From NCBI RefSeq assembly GCF_020379485.1, contig NC_063450.1, positions 44,048,681 to 44,112,680 of the forward strand: 64,000 nt of DNA. Direction: 5' to 3'. The translations under genes and the position numbers were made by a program. The notes under the pieces are model-generated. The model saw only the letters and a list, made by a program, of their open reading frames with translations. It had not been told where the DNA came from and searched no databases. Positions 24,411 to 37,347 of this stretch are shown piece after piece. Within the stretch, counting starts at the first letter, position 1. Every line of letters starts with the position of its first letter. This stretch comes from Brassica napus (lineage: Eukaryota > Streptophyta > Magnoliopsida > Brassicales > Brassicaceae).

Positions 24411-25189
24411 TAGGGGTGGACATTTCAGTTATTTTCTCGGTTCAGTTCGGGTTCGATTCGGTTTGGTTAGTTCGGTTCTAGTATTTTTCCAACTAAAATA
24501 AACCGTAGTTAGTTTGGTTTGGTTCGGTTCGGTTTGTGTTCGGTTTGGTTTATATTCGGTTCGGGTTGTTTTTTGGATCAGTTTAATTAGGTTCTTCTTA
24601 GTTTAATATTTTTAAGAAAAAATATGTTTTGAAACATAAATTATGGTAACTAAATTCGATATAAAACTGAAACAATTTTTTTTTAAAAGTAAAAAAAGTA
24701 TATAAAAATTAAAACAAATGAAAGTTAACTAAAATAAAAAAACTAACATCATTAGTAATGTCTCTTATATCATTATTAAAAAGCATATAATGAATCATCT
24801 TCCATGTGACGCTGTGGAGAAAAACTTTTATTTTTAATAAAATTTGCTTTAGGTTTTAGATTTAGATTTAACATCCACGTTTACATATACAAAAATATAA
24901 AATACAAATTTTCTATTTTTTTTAATCAAATATTTTGATGATTACATATTAGGTTAGAAGAACATATGTTAATGAATGAAAACTAGAAAATATGTGGTAT
25001 AGTATTAGAATTTTAATATATTGGTATTACTAATATTTTTAATTTAAATAATTACAAAACACATCGGTTTCTCAGTTCGGTTCGGTTTAAACCGAACCAT
25101 TCGTGTTGAGAAAATATTCAACCAAATGGTTTGAAATAGACTTTGGTTCGGTTTGAATCGGTTTCGGTTCGTTTTTTTGGCCACCCCTA
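24411..25189. mobile_element. Non-autonomous hAT-like element, TAGGGGTGG...CCACCCCTA, 8-bp TSD
   Basis: The termini TAGGGGTGG and CCACCCCTA are inverted repeats. Subterminal regions are dense in GGTTCGGTT/AACCGAACC motifs. The element is bounded by the perfect octamer TTTTTTGC at 24403-24410 and 25190-25197, an hAT-type target duplication. At 779 bp it has an AT-rich core and no coding capacity. Its right-hand 149 bp form part of the triplicated unit that follows. Confidence 0.8.
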
Positions 25190-26898
25190 TTTTTTGCATT
25201 CACCCCTTAGAGTGTATAGTCAGTTGTCGTTGAATTCGTGCTAAAGATGTTGTAATCGGTCTTCACTAATTTCGTGTTGTTGATTGTCGTCGGTCTTGAT
25301 GATTTTATGCCTTACAGTTTTGTTGGATGAGTAGGATTCATACTCATGAACGTCGTCAGAAGTTTAAGGTTTGATTTTCAGGGTTGCAGGAATTCCTTTA
25401 CATTTTAATGTTTTAACTTTTAGTATTCCTTCTTTTGTATTTTGGTGTTATCTCGTTTTTTATTTGATTAGTCCACTACAAATTATTTCCTATAATTAGT
25501 CAAAAATTAAAAATCGATAATAATTTTTTAACATTTTATTCCCAAAAATATCTTACAAACCTATATCTTAACCTTGGATCCTAATTAAATCATAATTCAT
25601 TTAGTGTTTCCTTTACATTTGCTTTCTTTCTGAAGTGAAATTTAATTAAATTAAATTTTTAATTTAAATAATTACAAAACAGATCGATTTTTCGGTTCGG
25701 TTCGGTTTAAACCGAACAATTCGGGTTGGGAAAATCTTCAACCAAATGGTTTGAAATAGACTTTGGTTTGGTTTGAATCAGTTTCGGTTCGTTTTTTTGG
25801 CCACCCCTATTTTTTGCATTCGCCCCTTAGAGTGTATAGTCAGTTGTCGTTGAATTCGTGCTAAAGATGGTTGTTATCGGTCTTCACTAATTTCGTGTTG
25901 TTGATTGTCGTTGGTCTTGATGATTTTATGCCTTACAGTTTTGTTGGATGAGTAGGATTCATACTCATGAACGTCGTCAGAAGTTTAAGGTCTGATTTTC
26001 AGGGTTGCAGGAACTCCTTTACATTTTAATGTTTAAACTTTTTAGTATTTCTTCTTTTGTATTTTGGTGTTATCTCGTTTTTTATTTGATTAGTCCACTA
26101 CAAATTATTTCTTATAATTAGTCAAAAATTTAAAATCGATAATAATTTTTAACATTTTATTCCCAAAAAAATCTTACAAACCTATATCTTAACCTTGGAT
26201 CCTAATTAAATCATAATCCATTTAGTGTTTCCTTTACATTTGCTTTCTTTCTGAAGTGAAATTTAATTAAATTAAATTTTTAATTTAAATAATTACAAAA
26301 CACATCGGTTTCTCGATTCGGTTCGGTTTAAACCGAACAATTCGGGTTGGAAAAATCTTCAACCAAATGGTTTGAAATAGACTTTGGTTCGGTTTGAATC
26401 GGTTTCGGTTTATTTTTTTGGCCACCCCTATTTTTTGCATTCGCCCCTTAGAGTGTATAGTCAGTTGTCGTTGAATTCGTGCTAAAGATGGTTGTTATCG
26501 GTCTTCACTAATTTCGTGTTGTTGATTGTCGTCGGTCGTGATGATTTTATGCCTTACAGTTTTGTTGGGTGAATAGGATTCATACTCATGAACGTCGTCA
26601 GAAGTTTAAGGTTTGATTTTCAGGGTTGCAGGAATTCCCTTACATTTTAATGTTTAAACTTTTTAGTATTTCTTATTTTGTATTTTGGTGTTATCTCGTT
26701 TTTTATTTGATTAGTCCACTACAAATTATATCCTATAATTAGTCAAAAATTAAAAATCGATAATAATTTTTAACATTTTATTCCCAAAAAAATCTTACAA
26801 ACCTATATCTTAACCTTGGATCCTAATTAAATCATAATCCATTTAGTGTTTCCTTTACATTTGCTTTCTTTCTGAAGTGAAATTTAATTAAATTAAAT
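25041..26898 (+). repeat. Three tandem copies of a ~620-bp unit
   Basis: Copies span 25041-25660, 25661-26281 and 26282-26898. Each starts AATTTAAATAATTACAAAAC inside the hAT element's right arm, passes through the CCACCCCTA terminus and the TTTTTTGC target site, and continues ~470 bp into flanking DNA. Copies differ by scattered substitutions and single-base indels only. Junctions carry AT-rich microhomology (AAATTTAATTAAATTAAAT joined to TTTTAATTTAAATA). No open frame spans the unit. Confidence 0.9.
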
Positions 26899-29800
26899 AT
26901 AACAGTAATAAATAAAAGATGACATCTCCTAACAATTACATCCAAAATAATAATTAATGAAAGTTGAAATTTTTGTTCTTCATCTCAAGTCAACTGTTCA
27001 ACCACATAAGTGAAGACAAAATGCCAACGTTTGTTGGTTTCAAGTTGTAAAGTAAAGCAAATAGAGGGAATTTAGTAGTTAAGACTTAGGTTATCAGAAC
27101 AAACCAACTATTACCGACATCATTACTTTCTCTTGTTCCCTTCTTTTAGAAAGACAAGAATCATTGTCACATTTGAAAACAATGGCTATCCGTGCAACTT
27201 TGATTATTAAATAATTAATGTCGTCAGGCTGTCTTCTAATTAGGGTTAGAATCGCTAATCAGTGTCTCCCCTCTTGTCCCTACGTTTAGTGTTTCTAATT
27301 GGGATCATGATCATTTCTTTCTTTAGAAAAGAAAAAGCTCTCATTGCTAAACACGACACTGCTTTTGCTTTCTACGTTTTAGCGATCCTACGTACTGGAC
27401 AAAGTAAACGTCAAACTTACAAGTCAATAGACTCAGAAAAAATACATGAATAATGTTTATATTTTAAATACTTGTTAGTTGTCTAGCTGATCGATCGATG
27501 GATGATACATAGACTAATTACTAAGCTGATAAGTAATTGACAATATATTTTAGTGATTGTTGTAAAACAGTTCACACATATTACTAAATAATTTCACTTT
27601 TATTATTTTTGAACTTTTATGTTGATTTACCCCTCCTTTGTTGAGTAGGTGTGTAAGTCTCGTTGATTAGGGTTAAATGATGACTATAATGTGTACACGG
27701 TTGGGAGTAGGTCCCATTTGATTACCGACGTTTACTATTCTCTTTACTTTAGATTAATTTGTAATCCGTTTGATCAAACATACTGCTACGAATTGATCTC
27801 TGAATCAAATCACCAACGTTGGATATGTAATCATGTTTCAGAAACAAATTATGACTGTGTTTGAAATGTATATACATTGCTTAATGGGTTTCGGCCAAAG
27901 AATTAGGAAAGTTGGAATAATAGAACATGATTTTCACTAATACTTAGACACAATTGACAGTGTTTTTGACTTTAAAGACTAGAAACAAAAACTTGAGTTA
28001 GCCAGATGATTTTCCATTGTGCTACCACTTTTCAAAAAGTATCGTAACATTATTATGGTCCAATATGCATGTCTATTATTAAAACATTTTTTCTTAAAAT
28101 CTTATGTAACACGTAAACTATATATATACTTTTAGCAAAAAAAAAAGTAAAAATTTAAAATTCGTTTGTTTGATGTATGGCAATAGCCAATAGATAACAG
28201 GTACTTCTTAATATATCATATCACACGATTTGTTTAAAACGTTTAAAATCATCGGCACTTAGTTATTTACAATTTTAACTGTGTGTCGTTTTTAAACTCC
28301 AAAAACTGCCATCTACCTAACTAATCAATGTATTTTTATTTAACGCCATATCCAAGCATTTGTAACATAGGAGCCTATAATTACTAGTCAAAATCATTTT
28401 GTCCCTTTTGTTATACCTCAATTACTGGAATAAACAAAACTACAGGTTGTTTTTTAAGAAAAGGAAAAAATCCTGGAGCGGTTGTGTCGGGCTCAAAGGA
28501 AACAAAAACTAGTTTTACTAATATAGTAAAAATGAACTAATTCTATGAGCACACGTCGGTTTTGTTTCGCTCTTAATGTTCAAAGGTGTCTTTTACCTAA
28601 TCTGTAAAATAACGACGCACACGCACACGCACACGCACACACATAAGTTATCAGTTCAAGACTTCAAGTGGCAATTTCCATTGAGTTTAGAATCGGCAGC
28701 AATAGTAGAACCTAGATTGTTTCACACTAACTTTGCATTTACGTTATATATATGTAAGATTATTAGAAATTTATTTTCGAAGTTTAAAATATTTTTTGTT
28801 ACAAAAAAAAAGTTTAAAATATTTTCAGCGATCCCATAACATACTAACATTTACGCAAAATACAAACACAAATGTAAGATCTTTTTTCCTATTTGTGTTT
28901 GATGTTTGAATTGAAAATTAACAATTGGAATTTATATAGGGTGCTAGAATCATTTGAAATGTATATATATATATATATATAACGTAACAATGCAAACATA
29001 ACGAACATTTGATTTTGAAGTATAGGAAGTATATAATTGACATGGCTTCACCACATAACGTGTCCACCGAACTCGTGGTTCCAAACTCTCATTTCTTATT
29101 CTCCTTATCGTATGTCAAGCAATCAAAGGTAAAGTAATCTTATGCATCAACCTTTCTTCAATATGCACATGCTCTTAACTTTTTATTTTCCTAATCAAAC
29201 TGTTTATATATATATATATTTTTTGTAAACTAAAACTGTTTATATTTTATAACCATAAACTATATAGACATAACACTCTCGATTAGGGAGTAGTTAACGT
29301 ATATGGGTTATGTTGCTTAATAAACCAACGCTAGCTAGCTCTTTATAGGAGCAACGTTGTTATTGTTACTATGGTAACTAGGATCGCCCTAGGCCAAAGT
29401 TTTGACTTCGTATAAATTTGAAAATTCTTATCGTTTAAATTGTTTTCGGATAGTCAAATATAAAGGTCCGCACTTGAGGGATTCATTCTTTAGCATGGAC
29501 TATATATATTTATTAATGATGAGTAACATATCTGCATCGTTTAATATTCTTAGTTTTGGCATAGCTTGTTCAGATTCTCGGTTATCCCTAATGTTTTCTT
29601 GATAAACTATATAAGCTTGGAAAAAACGCACTATAAAAAATTGTATATGCAAGCATAACGCACCAAACCCCACCATGTTTACATTTCGTATAAAGCCTTC
29701 GATCGTACTGTAAATCGCATCTTGTAAGTTGTCAAGATACTCTCGTAGTTATAAGAATAATCAATAACAAAAAGGGATACATTCGAAAATAATAATAAAT

Positions 29801-31690
29801 TCTGGCATATAGTTGTTATAATTCTAAAATCTGCTGGCAACACCATTGATGAAAATAACAGGTCAAGATAGAGACATAGTAAGATGCGGAAAGGGTTCAA
29901 TGAAAGTGTTGATGTGGAAGTGTAGTGCTATATCGACACAAATGCTGAGCGAAGCCGCGTTCGTTACACGCAAAAATATATATGATTTAATGGATTATAC
30001 AGTTTTGTAACCATGATTTAAATAAGTTCGCAAATAAATAAGAATAGCTTAAGATCCGCACAATTGAATGTTATATATAAAAATATTTTTTTATCTATTA
30101 TTATTTACTTGTATTCGTTTACATTATGTATATAATTAAATTAGACTAAACACATAAATCAAAACAATACATCTTGTTTATTTACGATATTTTTTTTAGT
30201 AAATAACTAAATTAATAACATGGACATAGATATATAGTATATTTTAATATAAATATTTATTATTGAGAATTCATACTCATGTGATAAACACAAAATTTCT
30301 AATATGCGATTTTTTGAATGCAAAATTCAAAATTTAAATATTAAGGTTTCAATACTTTTTCAATACAAATTTAGAAATTATCATATTTAAGTATTTTTCT
30401 ATGTTATATAGTTTAATTTTAAACTATATTAATATATAATATGAATGTCTAGTAAATGAGACTTCATATTCATACGATTTATTATCATTTGTATCTTGTT
30501 ATTACAAAAAAGTTAAACTACTGATCACAAAATTTTAGTATAAGACATTTAACGTTTTAGTAATTTATAGTTATTTTAAAATTCAAAATATAACATATAA
30601 GAATTTTTTTTATTATATGGTTAATGTGGTTGTTTAATATTTTTTAATAATATAAAATTAAACAAAAAAAACTAAGATACAAAAATTATTATCAAATATT
30701 TATTATTCGTAATCATTAATTGTCATATATACGTTAACCATATTAGGCAATTCCGTAGTTTTTATTTAAGGAAAGTGTGAAAATATTCTTTTGTACACTA
30801 TTTATCAAATTAATAGTTAGTATAATGTAAGTTAAGATGAACCAACTTATTTGTTTAAGAATTCTGAATTTCATTCTCATGGTGATATGGGGCTACAAAA
30901 CAATATTGTAATATTTCTCAACTAAACTAATATATAAGGGATATCATGATATTTAATAGTGGTCTAATATCTTATGGTTATTTTTCCCCAGCTAGTGTAG
31001 TGGTTTTGAGCGATTTTAGATAACCACTTACTTGTCTTTAATCCAAAATTCAAATGATGGCAAAAAAAAAAAATCCAAAATCCAAAATTCAAACATATAT
31101 ATCCAGAATCTACACTTACCATGAAAAATTTGCAATAGTCAAGAAAAAGAAACATGTGTCTACAAAAAATTGAATTTCATAATTAGTGAGTAACTTTCAA
31201 TTGATTGATGGGTTAATATTGTTGGATGATCATTCTAAGATAAGAAGTAATTAAATTCATTATAGTAACTTTTTGACCAAATTTCATTATAGTATTGAAT
31301 ACACATTATGTTTAAGTATTAGATGTTTAAGTATTATATATGTATTATGTATAGATGGTAAGGAATACATAATTTTTTTTTGTTTCTGGTTAGACTAGAT
31401 TACCTATACCTTATTATAGTAGGGTATTATATCATTCCTTATTTTGGTCAAATATGTATCGGAGTTGACAAAAGAAAAAACAATGCTTGTATTTTGTTTG
31501 TCTGTCTGAAAAAAGAGAGGTAAGACTTAAGAGTAGATAATGATATAAGAAAATAATTAAAATGACGGTAGGGAGGATAAAACTAGAAGAAAAAAAAAGC
31601 GATAATATTAATAACAATACGACCGCACATATTAAAAATAAATTAAATGTCGTCCCGAAAAACAGAGTCGGACAATCTTCCAAACTTATA
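26899..31690. other. 4.8-kb AT-rich gene-empty stretch
   Basis: No gene, tRNA or complete transposon is recognised. It contains simple repeats: ACGCAC-type at 28614-28641, (TA)n near 28962-28981 and again near 29203-29217. Arabidopsis, as I recall it, has a glycoside hydrolase 17 gene (At5g24318) in the wider interval to the right; no trace is visible here. Any open frames are short and AT-driven. Confidence 0.4.
28614..28641. repeat. ACGCAC microsatellite
   Basis: Short run of CGCACA/ACGCAC units followed by CACACA. A simple sequence repeat with no coding role. Confidence 0.75.
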
Positions 31691-32328
31691 TTAATTTCCT
31701 CCTTCTTCTTCCCTCTGTCTGTGCCACAGATCTTCCCTTTCCTTCAATCTACGCTTCTTCTTCTTCTCCTTTTATCTCTTTGTCAGACAAAAAAAAAACC
31801 AATATCAAAAAATAAAAAAACTTGTTTTGTTTATTCGAAAAGAGAGTGTGAAAAGAACTTGTAGATTGTCTCATGTGCTCATCTTCTTCTTGTTCTTCGC
31901 TGTCTTCGTTTCGTGAGCTTCCCAGCATCAGATAAAAGCAACGGAATTAAAAAAAAAACAAAAAACAAAAAACAAATCCCTACATGTAAGAAACTAACAC
32001 AAAACGGAACCTGCATGTCTTTGTCCTTTCGTTCTTTGATTTGATTTTTCAATTTTTTTTATTATTATTATTAAAGCTTAGGTTTTTATGCTTTCATGGC
32101 TTTGAATTAAAACTCGATTTTCGATCCAGATTTTTCTTTTCTTAATCCTCGATTCTTTACATTTTGTTCGGGATCTATGCTGTTCGATTGATTCTAGGTA
32201 TTTTTGTATTTAATTTTCGTTTTTAAATTTCATCTTGTTTTGATTATTTTACTATTTTCTCTTCTTCTTCTTATAAAAGTTTTGTTCCTCTGCAGGCAGC
32301 TTTAAGAACAATCCAAACCAGAGGAGTC
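31691..32328 (+). promoter_or_regulatory. WD40 gene leader with probable 5'UTR intron
   Basis: A pyrimidine-rich (TTC/CTT) leader around 31696-31910 is followed by a likely intron. The donor candidate is CTAG/GTATTT near 32198, and the acceptor CTCTGCAG is at about 32295, 33 bases before the ATG at 32329. This layout is common for plant genes. The transcription start is not determinable by eye. Confidence 0.45.
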
Positions 32329-34940
32329 ATGGAATCACTAATCGAAGACGAAGAATCTCGATTCTTCGACGCACACGAAGACATCGCGTCCTGCTCCACC
32401 GCAATCGCCTTCGACGCATCTCCACCGTCCATCTCCGCCTACGACGTCTGGATCAAAAGTCCAGGAAACGCCGAGGAGCGTCGAGAGAAGTTCTTGCACT
32501 GGATGGGAGTTAACGTGGAGGAATCAGACAATGTGGATCGTTTCTCAGCCTCTGTCAACGAAGCAACAACTGTTTTGAGGAGTTTGAGATCCGAAGACGA
32601 GTTCAGCTCTTGCCGTTGTGATTCCTCTGTCTTTAGTCCGAGTGATAATGTAGATAGGATTGTGAAGGAGAGTTTGTGTAACGAGGATGATGATATTAGC
32701 TCTAGTCTTTGTTCTGAATCACCTGCAAATGTAAACGGTGGAGAGATTGAGCCAAAGTCGCTAAACGTGATGATCTCAGCTTCAGAACAGCGTGACGTTG
32801 GAGGAATCATGAAGAGGGTTAAGGAGAAATGGCTGAGCCGGCTGCATAAAGCGCGTAGCAAGGAGAAAGGAGAGGATCATCATCATTCTAGTGAAGCTGA
32901 GGTTTCAGGGAGTGGTAGGATAGAGAGAGTTAAAGTGAAGGAGTACAAGAAAGAAGCCAAGGAGCTTTCTGCTCTATTCAAGGGTCAGGAGATACAAGCT
33001 CACGAAGGAGCCATTCTCGCTATGAAGTTCAGTCCTGACGGGAGGTACTTAGCAAGTGCGGGTGAAGATAAAGTTTTGCGGGTTTGGAGCGTTGTTGAAG
33101 ACGAAAGATGCGAAGAACACGACGTTCCCAAGATGGATCCCTCTTGTATATACTTCGAAGTGAGTAATCTCTCTGAGTTGAGACCTGTGGCTGTGGAAAA
33201 AGATGGTGTTAATGGCGGCTCGTTGATGAGTCCGAGGAAGACGACGGAGTCAGCTTGTGTTATTATCCCTCCGAAGATCTTTCGTGTGGTTGATAAACCT
33301 GTGCACGAGTTTCTCGGGCACAGTGGTGATATCCTTGATGTATCGTGGTCCAAGAACAATGTGAGTTTGCATTCTTGAACTTAATGCTTTAAAACCAAAC
33401 TCTAGGTTGACCTCCTCGTCTTAAAGAACTAGCTTATGTTTTGAGACCTATAAAAACATGCAAGAACGTAGATTCAGTCCCTGTATGTGTAATCTTGAAC
33501 AGAAAAAAAACTAGACCGAGTTGCTCATTCTCTGATATTGGTGGCAGCGTCTCTTGTCAGCTTCAGCAGACAGTAGTGTTCGGCTTTGGCAGATTGGTTG
33601 TGAGGATTGTCTTGGAATCTACTCGCACAGTAACTATGGTAATGCTCTTCTCCCTCTTGTACAACCTCCCTTGTTAGTCTAGTTGATCAGATGACCATAA
33701 TACCCTTTTTTTTTTGGTTTGCAGTTACATCTGTTCAGTTCAACCCGGTTGATGATGATCACTTCATCACCGGTTCCATAGATGGGAAAGTTCGTATCTG
33801 GTCAGCTTCTCGCTACCAAGTTGTAGATTGGGTCGATGCTAGGAGCATTGTAACCGCAGTTTGTTACCGCCCAGACGGTCAGGTCAGTCTCAAAACCAAA
33901 AAATCCTTTTTTGTTCTGTTTTGACACTGGCTCAGAGTTCTCTTTACTTTTTAACTATTTCAGGGAGTAATTATTGGAACTTTGACGAGCGAGTGTCGCT
34001 TCTACAATGTAACAGGTAATGAATGCTTCTACAAAACATTTTCCCTAGAGGATCTGAAGTATAACACTTGCTCTCTTGTGTATGGTTCAGGCCACTGCCT
34101 TCAACTCGATGGTCATATATGTCTGCACAACAAAAAGAAATCATCAAATAAACGAATAATCAGCTTTCAGGTTCGTATACTGTTCTCAAATCGTTACAGA
34201 TACAAGTTTGTATCACATGATTGCTTATCTGGTAGTTTCTTATTGCAGTTTGATTCCACTGATCCAAGCAGAGTCATGGTAGCATCCGCAGATTCGCAAG
34301 TCAGGATCATTAGCGGTCGCAACGTTGTCCACAAATACAAAGGTAATATGCTTGATAACTTTACTTGGAGGTCACGGGTTCGAAAAGCAACTTATGCAAA
34401 TTTTGAAATGTATTTTTTTAACTTCTTGTAGGATCACGAAACGCGGGAAATCAGATCTCGGCGTCTTTTACCGGAGACGGGAAGCATATCATCTCCGCGT
34501 GTGACGACTCCTCCGTCTACGTCTGGAACTGCGTCCCGCACGATCCCGAGCCGCCGTCTCCTGGCTTCTTCTCCCACACGAAACGAATTAAGATCCGATC
34601 CTTCGAGAAATTCTCCGCTGACGTCTCGGTCGCGATCCCGTGGTGCGGTTTCTCCTCCCCCGGGATCTCCGGCGGATCGGAGCTATCTCCGTCGCTGTTC
34701 TCGTTGGGGAGAGAGTACGTTCTCGATTCTCCCAAGGGAGCTGCGACTTGGCCGGAGGAGAAGCTGGCGAGCTCGTTTTCTCCGGTGAGGGCGATCAGAA
34801 GATCGCATTATAGATTCCTCCGGTCGTCGTGCAGGAGAACGGCGGAGTCGTCTCATCTCTGGGGGTTGGTTATCGTCACCGGCGGGTGGGATGGACGGAT
34901 CAGATTGTTTCATAACTACGGTTTACCGGTTCCCGTTTGA
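32329..34940 (+). CDS. WD40-repeat protein (WDR44-like, At5g24320 type)
   Basis: Seven coding exons: 32329-33360, 33548-33638, 33725-33882, 33964-34015, 34091-34170, 34249-34342 and 34432-34940; 671 aa, in phase. An acidic/serine-rich N-terminal ~200 residues is followed by basic linker residues ([16 protein letters not shown]). WD repeats follow: [20 protein letters not shown] with VLRVW (~225-253); [11 protein letters not shown] with SVRLW (~331-361); [19 protein letters not shown] with KVRIW (~372-400); and later ones ending VWNC, then [14 protein letters not shown] near the C-terminus. WD propellers are protein-interaction platforms. Plant members of this family have no firmly assigned role that I know of, although the animal namesake WDR44 binds Rab11. 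Position matches At5g24320. Intact. Confidence 0.9.
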
Positions 34941-35573
34941 AAATCCAACGGCTACGGTTCGTTCCTTTTCAAACGTCGCCGTTTATATACATACTCCGCT
35001 ATCACGTGGGGATGTTTAGGAGTGTTGTATGGGCTGGGCCTAACTCGTTGGCCCGTTTTTTGACCCGGTGGTTTGTAGCTGGGTCTCACCAGGTCGGAGC
35101 TTGAAGCCTTCAGAGTTCAGAGGCATATAGAAGGGGGGAACTCAGATTTTTGCCTTTTAAAAAATCGTAAAAGTTATTATTAGTATAATTATAATTTTGC
35201 CTTTTTGTAAGTAACAATATATAGGGAACTGTAACTGAGGCCTGTTTTTTTTCATGTAAATACCATGGTTTTCTCTCCATTACAATTTTGTTTTTTGGTA
35301 CAGAAGAGACTGGTGAAATCTTGAATTTCAATTTCCAAAATGTATGACTAGATTTCATCAGTTTGGTTATACAAGAATACTAAACAAGTATGCATGACTT
35401 ATCAACAACTTGCACTATTTTAAAACTGTTATAAGCTTATAATATTGTTCTACCAAAATTACAAGAACAAAGTTGTGAATGCATTGACATATGATTTGGT
35501 AATAGTAATAGTACAAGAACAAAGAAAAGCTGTTTGAAAACATTTGAACTCTTGTTACAGTAGTAGTATCTCT
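34941..35573. other. Convergent 3' region between WD40 gene and PTAC7
   Basis: The WD40 gene (plus) and PTAC7 (minus) converge here, so both 3' untranslated regions fall in this stretch. A short GC-richer segment (about 35020-35100) precedes AT-rich sequence. No other feature is recognised. Confidence 0.4.
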
Positions 35574-36723
35574 TCAAGTGTAATACTCCTTCAAGTAGCC
35601 AGGACCAGGTTTGTAAGGATCTGACTCGGCATAAGCTTCGGGGCGATCAAACCCGAGATCGTTGACACGGTTGCTCAGAACGTGAAAGATGGCTTTCTTG
35701 GTGCCTCCGTATTCGTCTCTGTTTTTCTCAACGTACTCTGTCGCCTCAGCTGCTACACTGTTGACGAACTCAAAGCGGTTGTCTTCGCTCAAAAGCAAAC
35801 GCTCAATGTCCATGGTCATTACCTTCCCAACTTCCTGTATCTTCCTCACTTGCTCTTCCACAAACGGAACTCTCTGCAGTTTGTAACGCAGCATATCGTC
35901 CTTCTTTGTCTGCAAAGACAAAACAAGATAAAGACATACACATTTGTTCGAGAAGGCTTGGAGCAAAGAATGAGACTGTCATCAACATGACAGAAGATCA
36001 AACTACAGAAAATGATAGGTATGGCCATTAATAGGTGAAGACTAACTCTAATAAGCATAAAGACTAGTTTCTTTTTACTTCAATAGACAGTATCAGAACA
36101 CATTACTGCAAGCTAGTTTCGGCTATGAGTAGTAACTCAGTAAACTCTTGAAACAGGATAGAACCTCTAAAAGCTTAATACAGGAAAAGGAGAAGAGCAA
36201 TGCTTTCCTTGTGTGTTCCTAAAAGTGTAGTTTTTTCAGCAAAGTCTCAAAGTGGTGAAAGAGAAACGGTCATAAGATTTTTGATTCCGCTTTTGCTCAT
36301 GAAAATAAAGAAAACTTTAAAGTTAGTTTCAGACAGTAAGAAGAGAGTTTCTTGCTTACAAGTGTTCTCCTCCGCCAGATACGGCGTCCATTATCATCCC
36401 TTTGAATCCCGCAAGAAACCTGCAACAATATACAAAAATCAAATCGATTTTTTTCATTATTTATGACAAAAATCAACCACAAGGACAGACCTGAGGTTGG
36501 AATGTGAAGCTTGAAGCTCGTGAGTTCCCACTTCTCGCATCACCAATCTGAAATATAACAAAACAAAAAAAAAAGTCGTTTTTTAGTCTCGTAAAATACG
36601 AAATGGAAGTGTACAACACCCATAAGACCAATCACATCTAAATCGAACGATGTCAGATCGAAGAGTAGAGAGATTTACACGTAAAATCGAAGAGCAGGAG
36701 GAGACGAAGGAAGAAGAAGACAT
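35574..36723 (-). CDS. PTAC7: PTAC7: plastid transcriptionally active chromosome protein 7
   Basis: Four coding exons: 36679-36723, 36491-36547, 36360-36419 and 35574-35909; 165 aa. The ATG at 36723 opens a Ser-rich plastid transit-like N-terminus (MSSSSFVSSCSSILR). I chose the GTAAAT donor after CGT because it keeps phase with the next exon (IGDARSGN...FTFQPQ); later GT sites break the frame. The conserved core reads QRDDNGRRIWRRRTL, DDMLRYKLQRVPFVEEQVRK, then EVGKVMTMDIERLLLSEDNR, and the protein ends GPGYLKEYYT. PTAC7 is an accessory protein of the plastid-encoded RNA polymerase complex in chloroplasts. Length is close to the ~161 aa Arabidopsis protein (At5g24314). No recognised catalytic domain. 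Confidence 0.87.
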
Positions 36724-37122
36724 GACCACTTTGTGTTCGGTAATAGATAAAACCGGAATGTATAAATATATACCCTCCCCGGTACAATCCTGTCTGTTCG
36801 GTTTATTAAAACCCGAAAACCGGAAAAGTAATTAATCACCCCTAACTAAACCGGTTTATTTTCCTCTCTTAATATATCAGAAGGAACAATATATATCCAA
36901 CAATCCGTGCGGCTATAACCAATATCCTAAGCTGATGATCATTAAACAAAGGATTAACCAACAGGTTGATGATTAATTATTGAACAAAGAATCTTATAAA
37001 AAAAACAATCTAGTAGTTGTTAGTGGGAAGCCTCTAATCTCTATGAGTACTTTACATAGACCTGTGGTGAGCAAAGAAAACTCCATCCATCACCAGAAAA
37101 CAACAAAAAAAAAAAAAAAACA
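36724..37122. promoter_or_regulatory. Divergent promoter region of PTAC7 and the small secreted-peptide gene
   Basis: PTAC7 reads left and the secreted-peptide gene reads right from this 399-bp interval. A TATAAA at 36995-37000 lies 123 bp before the ATG at 37123 and is a plausible TATA box for the peptide gene. An A-run directly precedes that ATG. No TATA stands out for PTAC7. Confidence 0.4.
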
Positions 37123-37347
37123 ATGGCTTCTTGGAACCATCTCTTGAAATGTTGTATTCTTCTAGCTATACTCACGATCGTGCAGGCTCAAACCAACCGG
37201 AAACTTCTTGACAACAACAGAACATACTCTCATTTCAAACATCCACCTATGGATTCTAGTCAAGATTATCTTCCTTCTTCTCACCGTTCACTTGGTGCTC
37301 AGTATTACAAGAGATCACCACCTCCACCACCACCAAGAAAAATATAG
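37123..37347 (+). CDS. Small secreted proline-rich peptide precursor, 74 aa
   Basis: Single-exon frame starting at an ATG in favourable context (AACAATGGCTTC). An N-terminal signal peptide (~residues 1-22, hydrophobic CCILLAILTIVQA) is followed by a mature region starting QTNRKLLDN. It is polar, with HPPMDSSQDYLPSSHRSLG and a C-terminal SPPPPPPRKI tail resembling an extensin-type SP5-6 motif. No cysteines remain after the signal peptide. The position corresponds to an Arabidopsis proline-rich gene (At5g24316 region). It could be a cell-wall hydroxyproline-rich peptide or a signalling-peptide precursor; nothing in the sequence decides. The next gene upstream, PTAC7, is divergent. Confidence 0.7.
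   Translation: MASWNHLLKCCILLAILTIVQAQTNRKLLDNNRTYSHFKHPPMDSSQDYLPSSHRSLGAQYYKRSPPPPPPRKI

Noticed and set aside
25041..26898. Regular direct repeats considered as a CRISPR-like or satellite array
   Set aside because: A 620-bp unit present three times with transposon content is a segmental triplication; there are no short repeats with unique spacers and the genome is a plant.
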